DNA of 64,000 nucleotides from CAWJKP01 sp963843465 (GCA_963843465.1 CAWJKP010000001.1:434001-498000), one strand, 5' to 3'; counted from the stretch's first letter, positions 46,603-55,468 are shown. Numbers and translations are program-made. The notes: generated by a model not told the origin, from the letters alone.

Positions 46603-49600
46603 GGACCTGCTACCCCCCAGCCCGAAGGCCGGGCGCTACCTCGCTTTGACCGCGCCCATTGCATCTTACGAGCGGTTTCAATCCTCGCCCAGCCCGAAGG
46701 CCGGGCGCTACGCCGGTCACAACTTGGTAGTGGTCAACGCCGGCGAGTTTCAATCCTCGCCCAGCCCGAAGGCCGGGCGCTACCTCCGTGGGCGACTTCG
46801 TTGTTGCTGACGGCGATAGTGTTTCAATCCTCGCCCAGCCCGAAGGCCGGGCGCTACGTTCTCTTGCCATGCCGCACGGTCTTCGTCCTCGTCGTTTCAA
46901 TCCTCGCCCAGCCCGAAGGCCGGGCGCTACCCGATTCCCGTCGCCCTCGCTAATGGGGCCAGCGGTTTCAATCCTCGCCCAGCCCGAAGGCCGGGCGCTA
47001 CGGGAAAAGGAGCGGCAAACGCTCTTAGCTCGAAAGTTTCAATCCTCGCCCAGCCCGAAGGCCGGGCGCTACGGGGCTCGCCGCGCTTCCAAGATTCGAG
47101 GTCGGCCTGTTTCAATCCTCGCCCAGCCCGAAGGCCGGGCGCTACAGGGCGGGTGTCGGAGGGACGCGGCTGCCGATCGGTTTCAATCCTCGCCCAGCCC
47201 GAAGGCCGGGCGCTACGCGGCCGGCGTGTTTGCCGCTTCGTGCGCCGGCAGTTTCAATCCTCGCCCAGCCCGAAGGCCGGGCGCTACATTGCATCCATCA
47301 CCGCACACCACTCATGCGAGTTGTTTCAATCCTCGCCCAGCCCGAAGGCCGGGCGCTACGATGATCCGTTGACAGCGGTGGACCGATTCCCGGTGTTTCA
47401 ATCCTCGCCCAGCCCGAAGGCCGGGCGCTACTCTCCTTCCTCCTCGGGGCCGATGTACTTTTCTACGTTTCAATCCTCGCCCAGCCCGAAGGCCGGGCAC
47501 TACGGTCTGGCCCACAACGGCTTGTCCGAGCGCTTCCGGTTTCAATCCTCGCCCAGCCCGAAGGCCGGGCGCTACGGGGGAGAAGAGGAGAGGGGGAGAG
47601 CCTGAACATGTTTCAATCCTCGCCCAGCCCGAAGGCCGGGCGCTACCGGACCGCCGACGTGGCCAGCATGACGAACGAGGAGTTTCAATCCTCGCCCAGC
47701 CCGAAGGCCGGGCACTACGACGACAAGGACGGCGACGAGGACGAAGACGAGAAGGTTTCAATCCTCGCCCAGCCCGAAGGCCGGGCACTACGGCTGGTGC
47801 AGCCCTGGATCGCGGCCGGCTGGCAGGTTTCAATCCTCGCCCAGCCCGAAGGCCGGGCGCTACGGGGTCGGGGGACGGGGAGAAGAGGACGCAGGACGTG
47901 TTTCAATCCTCGCCCAGCCCGAAGGCCGGGCGCTACAGCGGCTGCACGCCGATCGACGACGTCGAGCTCTTGTTTCAATCCTCGCCCAGCCCGAAGGCCG
48001 GGCACTACATGCACGAGACGCCCAGGGAAAACGTAGGCGTCTCCATGTTTCAATCCTCGCCCAGCCCGAAGGCCGGGCGCTACGACCGGGCGGTGCTGCG
48101 CCTCGGAGGCCACCCGTGTTTCAATCCTCGCCCAGCCCGAAGGCCGGGCGCTACGCGCATCGAAGATGGCGAGGTCGCCGCCTGGTTCCATGTTTCAATC
48201 CTCGCCCAGCCCGAAGGCCGGGCGCTACGCCGCCGGCTGGCAACCATCGAGGGGCTGCTCAAGGTTTCAATCCTCGCCCAGCCCGAAGGCCGGGCGCTAC
48301 TACAGCGTGCCGATGTGCTCCAGTGGCGTCATGTGTTTCAATCCTCGCCCAGCCCGAAGGCCGGGCGCTACATTCTTGCCGCCGTCGTAGTTCACGGGCA
48401 GGAGTTAGTTTCAATCCTCGCCCAGCCCGAAGGCCGGGCGCTACGGGACGATCGACGGCCCTGGCAATCCTCGAACGCAAGTTTCAATCCTCGCCCAGCC
48501 CGAAGGCCGGGCGCTACGGCTGTAGGGAATGCCGGTAGCGTGTATCGGACGATGTTTCAATCCTCGCCCAGCCCGAAGGCCGGGCGCTACGATGATGTCT
48601 TCGTGGGAGTTGCTGGTCTTGGAGAAGTTTCAATCCTCGCCCAGCCCGAAGGCCGGGCGCTACGGCGCCATTTGATGGCGACCGTGCGTTCGCTATTCCG
48701 TTTCAATCCTCGCCCAGCCCGAAGGCCGGGCGCTACTTAGTAAGGGGTACGCGCCGGTTTTGCGGTCCTTGGTTTCAATCCTCGCCCAGCCCGAAGGCCG
48801 GGCGCTACTCTCTATCAGCGCGCCCTGCCCTAGTAGGTCTATCCGTTTCAATCCTCGCCCAGCCCGAAGGCCGGGCGCTACATTTCGATTTCCGTCAAAC
48901 AGGGGCAACGAAAGGTTTCAATCCTCGCCCAGCCCGAAGGCCGGGCACTACATACGTTGCGGCGCTTGGGAACGACCGACCTCTGTTTCAATCCTCGCCC
49001 AGCCCGAAGGCCGGGCGCTACTCTATCAGCGCGCGCCCTCCTAGTAGGTCCTACCCGTTTCAATCCTCGCCCAGCCCGAAGGCCGGGCGCTACGATTCCT
49101 CCTGGCGAAAGACGTGTTTCCACGCGAGGTTTCAATCCTCGCCCAGCCCGAAGGCCGGGCGCTACACGATCAGCATGGCCGGCGAATACCAGGTGCGGCT
49201 GTTTCAATCCTCGCCCAGCCCGAAGGCCGGGCGCTACGCCTTGATGGATTGTGTCGAACCGATCTTCATCATGGTTTCAATCCTCGCCCAGCCCGAAGGC
49301 CGGGCGCTACGAGACCAGAACGTGTCAACGATCGTTTACGACATTGTTTCAATCCTCGCCCAGCCCGAAGGCCGGGCGCTACGCAGACCACACCGGCCCT
49401 GGACCCGGAGCACGGCCAGTTTCAATCCTCGCCCAGCCCGAAGGCCGGGCGCTACGGGCCGGGATCATGGCCGTTCGCCAGGAGCCTAACGGTTTCAATC
49501 CTCGCCCAGCCCGAAGGCCGGGCGCTACGGTCGCCGTCTGCGCGCAACCGGCAAAGCCGCGGTGTTTCAATCCTCGCCCAGCCCGAAGGCCGGGCGCTAC
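46603..49600 (-). CRISPR. Type I-C CRISPR array, 42 repeats and 41 spacers
   Basis: The 37-bp repeat on the + strand begins GTTTCAATCCTCGCCC and ends GGCCGGGCGCTAC. Forty-one full copies start at 46675, 46747, 46821 and so on to 49564; a degenerate leader-distal copy lies at 46603-46639 (only its GCCCGAAGG...CTAC half is kept). Spacers are 33-38 bp. On the minus strand the repeat ends ATTGAAAC, the usual crRNA orientation for I-C. Transcription is therefore toward lower coordinates, from the leader at 49601. The RNA repeat can fold CGCCCGGCC-UUCG-GGCUGGGCG, leaving an 11-nt handle AGGAUUGAAAC. Five copies (47467, 47682, 47755, 47972, 48915) have GGGCAC in place of GGGCGC. Peptide frames inside the array are spurious. 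Confidence 0.98.
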
Positions 49601-49604
49601 TCTT

Positions 49605-49643
49605 GGCCCCCGAAACGCTTGAAAAAGCGGTATTTCGGGGGCC
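49605..49643. repeat. Leader stem-loop adjoining the first repeat
   Basis: Arms GGCCCCCGAAA (49605-49615) and TTTCGGGGGCC (49633-49643) pair perfectly; inside, CGCTT (49616-49620) pairs with AAGCG (49625-49629), with loop GAAA and a 3-nt bulge. It starts four bases from the leader-proximal repeat. Confidence 0.85.
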
Positions 49644-49716
49644 GAAAACGCGAACCGGCTTGCCGCCGAGCCCTGGCGGGCAGACGGGCAGTGGGCCGGA
49701 ATCGCTAAACATCCAT

Positions 49717-49734
49717 GACGGAACAAGTTCCGTC
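49717..49734. promoter_or_regulatory. Perfect palindrome in the leader (operator-like)
   Basis: GACGGAAC-AA-GTTCCGTC has 8-bp perfect arms. Its size and symmetry fit a dimeric regulator site. Position is 64 bp from the cas2 stop and about 117 bp from the first repeat. Confidence 0.55.
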
Positions 49735-49797
49735 GAACGCGAACCTCCCGGGGTTTTGGCACCCGCTAGAGGTCCGCGGAGCTTCTGAAGCCGGTCG

Positions 49798-50097
49798 TCA
49801 AACGACCAAGGGACCGTCGAAATCTACCGTGGCCTTCTGGCCGAAGTGCTCGACATAGCCCTCCCGCCGGGCGGGGAGCCGGTAGATTCGCAGGCTGTCC
49901 TTGTCGCGGTCGATGGCTTCCAGCAGGTGGTGCTTCATCTCCTCGTACTTGACTGGGGTTACCGAACACTCGAAAACCGATTTCTGTACCCGCTGGCCGT
50001 AGTTCAGGCACACGGTGGCCACGCGACGCAGGCGCCGCCGTCCCGCGGCGTCCTCCGTCGAGACGTCGTAAGTAACCAGGAAGTCCATCGAGTCCAT
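49798..50097 (-). CDS. cas2: CRISPR-associated endoribonuclease-fold Cas2
   Basis: A 99-residue Cas2 starting MDSMDFLVTYDVSTEDAAGR; the Asp of the first strand (LVTYDVS) is the conserved metal-binding residue. RRLRRVATVCLNYGQRVQKS and VFECSVTPVKYEEMKHHLLE complete the ferredoxin-like fold. With Cas1 it forms the spacer-integration complex. AAGGAG precedes ATG 50097. It is the last gene of the operon and adjoins the leader; a diverged CRISPR repeat lies 19 bp upstream of its start. Confidence 0.96.
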   Translation of the reverse strand: MDSMDFLVTYDVSTEDAAGRRRLRRVATVCLNYGQRVQKSVFECSVTPVKYEEMKHHLLEAIDRDKDSLRIYRLPARREGYVEHFGQKATVDFDGPLVV

Positions 50098-50116
50098 GCT
50101 CGTCTCCTTAGCGGTA

Positions 50117-50153
50117 GTTTCAATCCTCGCCCGGCGCGACTGCGGAGCGCTGC
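50117..50153 (-). repeat. Solitary diverged CRISPR repeat between cas1 and cas2
   Basis: Exactly 37 bp, matching the array repeat at 30 of 37 positions and in the same orientation. The first 16 bases (GTTTCAATCCTCGCCC on +) are identical; the seven differences are at repeat positions 17, 20, 24, 25, 28, 30 and 36. In the minus-strand transcript it starts right after the cas1 stop codon and ends with the full 11-nt crRNA handle. The following bases are the cas2 ribosome-binding site and start codon. Confidence 0.9.
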
Positions 50154-51185
50154 TTACCGATATAGGAACGGCGGGTAAGCCTCCAGGTCACCGCGGAGGT
50201 GGCGGGCCAGCAGGCGGGCCTGCGTGTGGGCGACCAGACCCAGCGGCATCTTCTGATCCAGCACCGGGTGCTGCACCTCGTCCTGCTTCCGCTTCTGGTA
50301 GGCCACCACGACCGCCTTGCGGGCCTTCTCCGCCAGCAGGACGGCGCCCCCGGGCCGCTCCTCGAAATCGCCCGCCGCGATCTGGCGCCGGTTGATGAGC
50401 GTCAGCACGAGGCGGTCGGCCAGCACGGGGCGTAGTTCTTCCATGAGGTCCAGCGCCAGGGCCGGACGGCCTGAGCGCAGGGCGTGGAGAAAGCCGACCT
50501 GCGGGTCCAGGCCGACCCCTTCGGCGGCCGACGCACAATCGTTAACCAACAGGGCATACAGGAACGACAGCAAGGCGTTGGTGCGGTCCCGAGGCGGCCG
50601 GCGGTTGCGCCCGCTGATGGCAAACGCCTCCCGGTCCTCACGGATCATCTGGCTGAACGCACCGAAGTACGTCCGGGCGGCGTCGCCTTCGATCCCCCGC
50701 AGCTTGTCCAGGTCTTGGGCGGTCCCGGCCTTCGGCAGGGCATCGGCCAGCGCCCGTGCCGGCACGTCCAACGGCGAAGTGGTCTCCTTCGCATCCGCCT
50801 CGCGGCGGGCTCGCAGGAGCAGTTGGCGGGCGTTCTGAATCTTTCCGGCCACCATGCTGCGGGCGATGGCCAGGCACCGGGCCGCGTCCGATAGGGCCGC
50901 ATGTTGCTCTCGCCGCAGTAGCACGTTGCCGGAGACCGGCCCGGTCATCCGGGCGCGGAACCGGCCGTGGGGGTCGAAGAACTCGATCGCGCGGCCGTCC
51001 AGCGCGCAACGGTGGATCAGCCCGACAGTCGGCGTCACCCGGCCGAAGCAACAGATCCCACCCAGGTGGACCAGGGGGACTTGGAGCTTGACCTGCTTCT
51101 CCACCTTGACCTTGAGCGTGTCGTGGTCCAGGCTTAGCAGGGCCCCTTGCGTCATGACGTAGAGCGTGTTGAGGATCTGTTGCAC
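50154..51185 (-). CDS. cas1: CRISPR-associated integrase Cas1, type I-C
   Basis: A 343-residue Cas1 with the I-C start MQQILNTLYVMTQGALLSLD. The metal-binding residues are visible: Glu about 166 in LRGIEGDAARTYF, His about 234 in VGFLHALRSGRPALALDLME, and an acidic residue about 249 in DLMEELRP. It catalyses integration of new spacers at the leader-proximal repeat with Cas2. It begins 12 bp after the cas4 stop and its stop codon touches the solitary repeat. Confidence 0.97.
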   Translation of the reverse strand: MQQILNTLYVMTQGALLSLDHDTLKVKVEKQVKLQVPLVHLGGICCFGRVTPTVGLIHRCALDGRAIEFFDPHGRFRARMTGPVSGNVLLRREQHAALSDAARCLAIARSMVAGKIQNARQLLLRARREADAKETTSPLDVPARALADALPKAGTAQDLDKLRGIEGDAARTYFGAFSQMIREDREAFAISGRNRRPPRDRTNALLSFLYALLVNDCASAAEGVGLDPQVGFLHALRSGRPALALDLMEELRPVLADRLVLTLINRRQIAAGDFEERPGGAVLLAEKARKAVVVAYQKRKQDEVQHPVLDQKMPLGLVAHTQARLLARHLRGDLEAYPPFLYR

Positions 51186-51197
51186 ATTGCCTCCTTC

Positions 51198-51821
51198 CTA
51201 ATCGTCTTGGGCCGAGTACAATCCGGCCATTACAGCCCGGACGCGGCCTTCGGCCGCGACCGTGCCGGGCATGCACGACTCCCGCAGCGAGCACAACCGG
51301 CAGCGGGCATCGCGGACGGGCGGCGGGAGCCGGCCGTCCCGGAGCATCTGGCGCACGGCCTCCGCGCATTGGGCCACCTCTTCGCGCATCGCCGGCGTGA
51401 AGACGACTTCGCGGCGCCGCCGGGAGCCGTGATGATACACGGCTCCGCGCGGCGCCGGCTGGCCCGTCATCTCTTCGAGGCAGATCGCCTGGGCGCACAA
51501 CTGGACGGCCACCGCCCCGCTGGCGCGCCGGCGGCCGACCTTGTACTCGACTGGGTACGGCGTCGCGCCGTAGAACTCCACCACGTCGGCCTTGCCAATC
51601 AACCCCAGCCGGTCGGACCAGAGGGGCAGCGCGTACTCGATGCGAACTCCTTCGCGCACTTCATGGTCTTCCTGGTCCACCTTGTGGTGCAGCAGCCGCC
51701 CGCGGAGCGTGTAGACGTTCTCGTCGAACGTCTGCTCCAGGTGGATCAAGGCGCACTGCCGCGGGCAATAGCGCCAATGCTCCAGGGCGGAGATCATGAC
51801 AAGGTCGTCGTCGAGGTACAT
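51198..51821 (-). CDS. cas4: CRISPR-associated exonuclease Cas4
   Basis: A 207-residue Cas4 with the iron-sulfur cysteines in the N-terminal YCPRQCALIHL and the C-terminal ARCRLCSLRESCMPG. RecB-like nuclease residues are in GKADVVEFYG (Asp) and PVEYKVGRRR (E-x-K). In type I-C it selects and trims prespacers with a PAM for Cas1-Cas2. It follows cas7 after 18 bp. Confidence 0.95.
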   Translation of the reverse strand: MYLDDDLVMISALEHWRYCPRQCALIHLEQTFDENVYTLRGRLLHHKVDQEDHEVREGVRIEYALPLWSDRLGLIGKADVVEFYGATPYPVEYKVGRRRASGAVAVQLCAQAICLEEMTGQPAPRGAVYHHGSRRRREVVFTPAMREEVAQCAEAVRQMLRDGRLPPPVRDARCRLCSLRESCMPGTVAAEGRVRAVMAGLYSAQDD

Positions 51822-51839
51822 GGGATTGACGCCTCGCGG

Positions 51840-52790
51840 TTATAGCCGTTCGTGCAGAATGATGCCGGCCGGCAGCGAATCCCGGTCGACCTCCACCCGG
51901 TAGTCGGCACAACACCGCGGCGGCTCGTTGGGATTGATTGGCTCAACGCGCACCGAGTCGAAGAGCTTACGCGCCAGCGCGTTGCCGAGTTTGCTCTGGT
52001 GCTCGAAGACCAGCAGTTTGCAGGCGCCCATTTCGCCCCGGGCAGCGGAGCGGTCGTGGTCGAACATCTGCACCAGGGCCTGCCAGAGCAGTTCCAGATC
52101 GGCGTCGCTGAAGCCCGTGTCGGCGGCGAAGAAGGGGTTGACGAAGCCATGCACCCGATAGAGCGCGTAGGGCACGATCTCCTTGCGGCCCATGGTGCGG
52201 GCCTGGCCTGCCTGCTTCTTCTCCTGCTCTTGTTTCTCGCGCTCGGTCGTGACGGCCATGCGGGTGATGGACTGCTCCAGAGAGACGATCGGCTGGATGG
52301 AGCGTGCGAAGGCCAGTTGCACCGGCCCGCGGACCTGGCCCGCATTGACCCCCGTGCTCATCACGGCGCCGAACATGCGTACATCGAAAAACGTCTGGCA
52401 CATCCAGCGGCGGACCCGCTCCTCGGCGGGACTCTCGCCGGCCTTGGGCTTGGCGGGCTTCTCCGGGTCCAGCCCCAGGGCCACGTAGCCGCGGCGATGC
52501 TGCTCGTTGAGGATCGCCTTCTCCTTCACATAGATGTCGTAGCCCGGTTGGGGACAGCCCTCCGCCGTGCGCTTGACCAAGGTAATGTAATTGCGGATCT
52601 TCCGCTTGAGGCACACGTCGGAGACCAGTCCGTGCCCGGTCTCCGGGTCGATACGCGGGGCATTGCCCGCGTCCGGGTCGCCGTTGGGATTGCCCCGCGT
52701 GACGTCGAACAGGAGCACGAATTCGTAACGGTGCTGAATGGCGCCGGCGGCCAGGTCGGCGGCGGACGGCTCGCTGATCGTTGTGGACAT
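51840..52790 (-). CDS. cas7: Cascade backbone protein Cas7 (Csd2), type I-C
   Basis: A 316-residue Cas7/Csd2 with the family start HRYEFVLLFDVTRGNPNGDP, DAGNAPRIDPETGHGLVSDV, CLKRKIRNYI, FFDVRMFGAVMSTGVNAGQV and RGPVQLAFARSIQPI. Several copies coat the crRNA spacer in the interference complex. GGAGGC precedes ATG 52790; the gene lies 42 bp after cas8c. Confidence 0.97.
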   Translation of the reverse strand: MSTTISEPSAADLAAGAIQHRYEFVLLFDVTRGNPNGDPDAGNAPRIDPETGHGLVSDVCLKRKIRNYITLVKRTAEGCPQPGYDIYVKEKAILNEQHRRGYVALGLDPEKPAKPKAGESPAEERVRRWMCQTFFDVRMFGAVMSTGVNAGQVRGPVQLAFARSIQPIVSLEQSITRMAVTTEREKQEQEKKQAGQARTMGRKEIVPYALYRVHGFVNPFFAADTGFSDADLELLWQALVQMFDHDRSAARGEMGACKLLVFEHQSKLGNALARKLFDSVRVEPINPNEPPRCCADYRVEVDRDSLPAGIILHERL

Positions 52791-52832
52791 GATTAAGCCT
52801 CCAGGGTAACAAGAGATTCAGGGTGGTAAGAA

Positions 52833-54772
52833 TCAAGAGATTGCCGCTTCAGGCTGGGCCTGTTCCTCCGCCGGGCGCTTGAGCCAGCGCAGGGCGGCCG
52901 GGGCGTCGGGATAGCGTTGCTCCCAGGCCGTCCGCTCTTCCTTGCTCATCCAGAGCCAATAGCGCATCTGGTGGTAGCCGAGCACGAAAAGGCCCTGTTC
53001 TTCCAGGTCCAGGTGCGGCGGCAGCCCGTTGATGCGTGGGGGGTAGCACTTGCGATCGACGTCGAAACGGTCGGCGATCCAGTCGATGACCCGGCCGCAG
53101 AGGAAGGCAACGTCGCGGTCGCGCTTGTCGTCGCTGTCGCGGGCCTTGCGGGCATGGTGCTGGGCGTTTCTCAGCAGGCGGACGAAGATCATCCTCGGCG
53201 TGGACGATGCGGCGCTGAAATAGCGGTCCACCAGCGTGGTGTTCACCTGGCCCAGGGCCGCCGATTGGAGCCGCTCCAAGACGGCCATCAGCGCGCCCAG
53301 CGCATAGCCCGGGTTGTCGTAATTGGGGTTCATATCGGGTTTCACCTCCTCGTAACGAGCAGCAGTTTGGGGATCAAGACGCCGGCGGCGGTTGAGCACC
53401 GCCTTCAAGAGCGCGGCGCGGGCGTCGCGGCGGGCCAGATCGGTCCACTTATCGCGTCCGGTCTCGACCCGCGCCCGCAGCAGGGCCCGCTGGAGAATCT
53501 GCAACGGATAAGCGGCGCCGGTCAACGCCGCGCGGAAAATTGCGGCCTCCAGGGAACCCGGCACCGGGTCCTGGCGGCCCTCGGAAGCCAATGCCTCCAT
53601 CAGCCAGCGGAGCGGGACCGACGGGGACGGCTGTTTGTCCTTGGCCGGCCTGGCGTGGCGCACGATTTTCAGGTCAATGAAGTGCTTCGTCAGGCATTCG
53701 ACCGCCTTCTGCAACGAGGTCTCAAACCAGTCGCGGACAATGATCCGCCCCTGGGTGCCGGACAGCACCAGGGTATAGAAGGCCGCGGGCTCCTTGAGCT
53801 CGACCGGCCGGCCATGCCAGATGGAACGATACGACTCGGCGACCGTTGTCTCGTCCTCGCCTTCCACAATAGCGTTAAGACTGTCCAGAAAACTCTCCGC
53901 CTCAGCATTTTTCGTGGTGCACCAGAAACAGACCGCCGTATCACCCGGGAGCCGCACGTGCCGCGTGCTCAGCGCATTGCCGCGGCCGTCGCGGGGCTGG
54001 GGGTGCAGGAGCCGGTTCAGCGCCGCCGCGGCTTGTTCGCCCGCCTCGCGCGAGACGGCGGCGTTCTCGTTCCGCTCCAGCCCGAACGATTCAAACGCGC
54101 TCTGATTGAACGAGATCAGCTTGACCGGCTTGGGCGCCCCGGCACGTTGGCGACCTGGGGGAACTGCTCGATCCGGCCGAAACGTCGCCCGGTCACCAGG
54201 CACTGGTAGGCGTCCCCTTCGCCGAGTTGGCCCTGGCGCTGGCGCTTCCACCAGTCGCGGACGGCAGGACGCAGATGGGCCAGCTCGCCGAGCCCCACGC
54301 GAAAGGCGATCAGGTCGTTACCGGCCGCCTCGGCAGGCAGTTGGATCTCCTCGGTCCCAGGCGGATAACGCTCGAAGAACTGCATCACGGCCAGCACGCC
54401 GGCATCGGCCGTCTGCTCGGCGCAACTGGCGACGAGACGCCGGAAACGCTCCGAGAAATCGCGCCCCTGCTGCGGATCGAACTCGGCGTTGCCGGCCGGC
54501 TTGCCGAACACGAACTTCGCGTTGTCGACCAGGAAATAGGGTGGCGGGGCCGTGCCGGAGCGATAGAACTGCATGGGCACCTCGATCTCCAGGCCCACCC
54601 ATTTCGGCTTCTTCTTCGTGCCCTCGTTCACGTTCCGGCGGAGGTCTTCGATGCCGATCAGGCGGCCGTCGGTTCCGAGGTTCACACGCCACGCCACCGG
54701 TTTGTACTCGAAGTCCGGATCGCCGACGAGGCCCTCGCTGATAGCGAGCTGGCGCAAGGCTTGCAGGATCAT
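52833..54772 (-). CDS. cas8c: Cascade large subunit Cas8c (Csd1), split by one missing base
   Basis: The N-terminal frame starts at ATG 54772 (MILQALRQLAISEGLVGDPD) and runs through CLVTGRRFGRIEQFPQVANV, then goes out of frame at four C on + (54137-54140). Adding one base joins it to GAPKPVKLISFNQSAFESFG and ERNENAAVSREAGEQAAAAL, the continuation expected in Cas8c. The restored protein is 646 residues, normal for the family. In type I-C it recognises the PAM, and an internal start usually yields the small Cas11c subunit. The start overlaps cas5 by ATGA. Given the otherwise intact locus and 41 spacers, a consensus error is the simplest reading; a real frameshift would disable interference. Confidence 0.92.
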
Positions 54773-55443
54773 GGCGCATCTCCCGCCGGCCAAGCGGCTT
54801 GCGGGTCTGCCGGGACTTCCAGCACGCCCCGTTCGAGCCGGGCCGGGAAGAACACCGGACGGTTCCCCCTCGGGCCATACTGAATGTCGTATAGCATCAG
54901 TCCCAGGTCGGGGCTTTCGTCGATCGGCTTCGGCCCGTCGCCTTCCACGGGCTGCACTTCCGCCACGAACTCCCGGCAGCCAAGGTAGGGCTGATGGAAA
55001 TGCTGTCCGCGCTCCAACCGCCGGCAGAACATTTCGGCGAACTTCCCGCAGTTGTCCTCCGGCCCGGCGCGGTCGCTCAGCTCGAAACGGGCCTCGATGA
55101 CGTAGTCCACGTCGGCCAGGGCGACGGTGTTCCGCTGGGCCCGGTCCTCGTCGGCGAACAGGACCGGCGCCGGCCCGCCTCGGCCGATCGACTTTGCGGG
55201 CGGCGGCGTGGCGCGGCTGTTGACCTCGTTGCGGCGGAAGGCGACCCACTTAATGGGATTGAGGACCTTGATCCGCTGGACCCGCCAGCGAATTGCCGGC
55301 TTCCACAGCACGGCCTCCAAGACGCCCCGAGCCGCCGAGGGCGTCATTACCTGGTACGACACCCGCTCCGCCTTGAGTTCCGGGCGAGTAAAGCACGCCA
55401 GCGGGCCCGAAGCCCGCAATCGAAACGTCTCAAGAGAGATCAT
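54769..55443 (-). CDS. cas5: CRISPR-processing Cas5 (Cas5c/Csd5-type), type I-C
   Basis: A 224-residue Cas5c (FRLRASGPLACFTRPELKAE, VMTPSAARGVLEAVLWKPAI, RWRVQRIKVLNPIKW, PYLGCREFVAEVQPVEGDGP). In I-C systems, which lack Cas6, Cas5c cuts the pre-crRNA at the base of the repeat hairpin and then stays on the 5' handle. The start AAAGGAG-N8-ATG overlaps a palindrome at 55455-55468. Its stop overlaps the cas8c start. Confidence 0.96.
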   Translation of the reverse strand: MISLETFRLRASGPLACFTRPELKAERVSYQVMTPSAARGVLEAVLWKPAIRWRVQRIKVLNPIKWVAFRRNEVNSRATPPPAKSIGRGGPAPVLFADEDRAQRNTVALADVDYVIEARFELSDRAGPEDNCGKFAEMFCRRLERGQHFHQPYLGCREFVAEVQPVEGDGPKPIDESPDLGLMLYDIQYGPRGNRPVFFPARLERGVLEVPADPQAAWPAGDAP

Positions 55444-55454
55444 ACTTCCGTACT

Positions 55455-55468
55455 CCTTTGGCCAAAGG
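55455..55468. promoter_or_regulatory. Palindrome CCTTTGGCCAAAGG overlapping the cas5 Shine-Dalgarno
   Basis: Perfect 14-bp palindrome. In the minus-strand transcript its second half (CCAAAGG) runs into the AAAGGAG ribosome-binding site of cas5. It could be an operator, or mask the site by pairing between two RNA copies. Confidence 0.45.

Larger units (their letters stand above)
49601..49797 (-). promoter_or_regulatory. CRISPR leader between cas2 and the array
   Basis: The 197 bp between the cas2 stop and the first repeat form the leader on the minus strand. It contains a very stable stem-loop immediately beside the first repeat and an 18-bp palindrome (both listed separately). It should hold the array promoter and the integration signals for Cas1-Cas2; no clear promoter hexamers are seen. 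Confidence 0.75.

Noticed and set aside
47719..47754. Spacer resembling the acidic-repeat gene at positions 3-182 (self-targeting?)
   Set aside because: Only a 13-base run (GAGGACGAAGACG) is shared, within low-complexity GAC/GAG codons; not enough for a protospacer.
46610..49700. Many open frames on both strands across the CRISPR array with repeated peptides such as SILAQPEGRAL or PGLRAGRGLK
   Set aside because: They are translations of the 37-bp repeat; length 37 plus variable spacers shifts the frame, giving the same three peptides in rotation. No start signals.
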